A stretch of DNA of 64,000 nt from Paralvinella palmiformis. Lineage: Eukaryota > Annelida > Polychaeta > Terebellida > Alvinellidae. The stretch is taken from contig JAODUP010000312.1 in the NCBI GenBank assembly GCA_025642065.1, positions 362,608 through 426,607 of the forward strand, in the 5' to 3' direction. The notes below the pieces were generated by a model. It had not been told where the DNA came from and did not search any database. It was given only the letters and a program-made list of their open reading frames with translations. The position numbers were made by a program, and so were the translations under genes. Within the stretch, counting starts at the first letter, position 1, and every line of letters begins with the position of its first letter. Below, piece by piece: positions 63,958-64,000 of this stretch.

Positions 63958-64000
63958 AAAAAACAAACTGATCTTCTCGAGGAGAACAAATAGAATGTAT
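63958..64000. other. End of window, past module locus 3
   Basis: Similarity to locus 1 stops at GTTTACCGAAGTGG-CT; the rest is not classified. Confidence 0.4.

Overview
The window looks like nuclear DNA of a lophotrochozoan animal, most probably a mollusc. It is AT-rich and full of long (TA)n, (CA)n and (ATT)n microsatellites. It carries several tRNA-derived SINEs, many decayed non-LTR retrotransposons (CR1/Jockey-like and L1/I-like), a hAT relic, and very few genes. I cannot name the species from the sequence. No bacterial operon, CRISPR array, rRNA gene or functional tRNA gene is seen.

The only intact protein genes I can support are two single-exon GT10 fucosyltransferase genes. They point towards each other's backs: 32790-34046 on the minus strand and 45162-46379 on the plus strand, about 11 kb apart. 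Both encode type II Golgi-type membrane proteins. Their N-terminal halves are clearly diverged, but their last ~182 residues are nearly identical, with a ~150-nt stretch identical at every base; this looks like gene conversion. Between them lie two tandem copies (about 1.3 kb units) of a GT10 pseudogene that share the same stop codon and the same abrupt end, so the window holds a small birth-and-death fucosyltransferase cluster.

Layout. 1-9.6 kb: microsatellites, SINEs, a possible TA-flanked MITE (5354-6283), a LINE tail (8290-8845) and a copy of a dispersed repeat. 9.7-20.9 kb: SINEs, CR1-like LINE pieces (11745-11960, 14304-15300, 20085-20500) and a 14-bp minisatellite. 21-32.7 kb: mostly featureless AT-rich DNA. 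32.8-46.4 kb: the fucosyltransferase cluster with a long L1/I-like LINE relic (34682-37480) behind the first gene. 46.8-51 kb: LINE ORF1-like remnant, SINEs and the first copy of a complex duplicated module that contains a LINE tail and a dead protein tyrosine phosphatase domain. 52.4-57.1 kb: a 37-bp minisatellite abutting a CR1/Jockey-like LINE, which is interrupted by a hAT element, which in turn carries a SINE with a target-site duplication. 58.9-64 kb: two further copies of the duplicated module, one inverted, one direct.

I found no convincing new molecular system. The most interesting signals are the converted inverted fucosyltransferase pair, the pseudogene breakpoint that falls at the conversion boundary, the three-locus mosaic duplication, and the phosphatase-domain relic inside it. 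All protein family calls are from motif reading by eye and would need profile searches.
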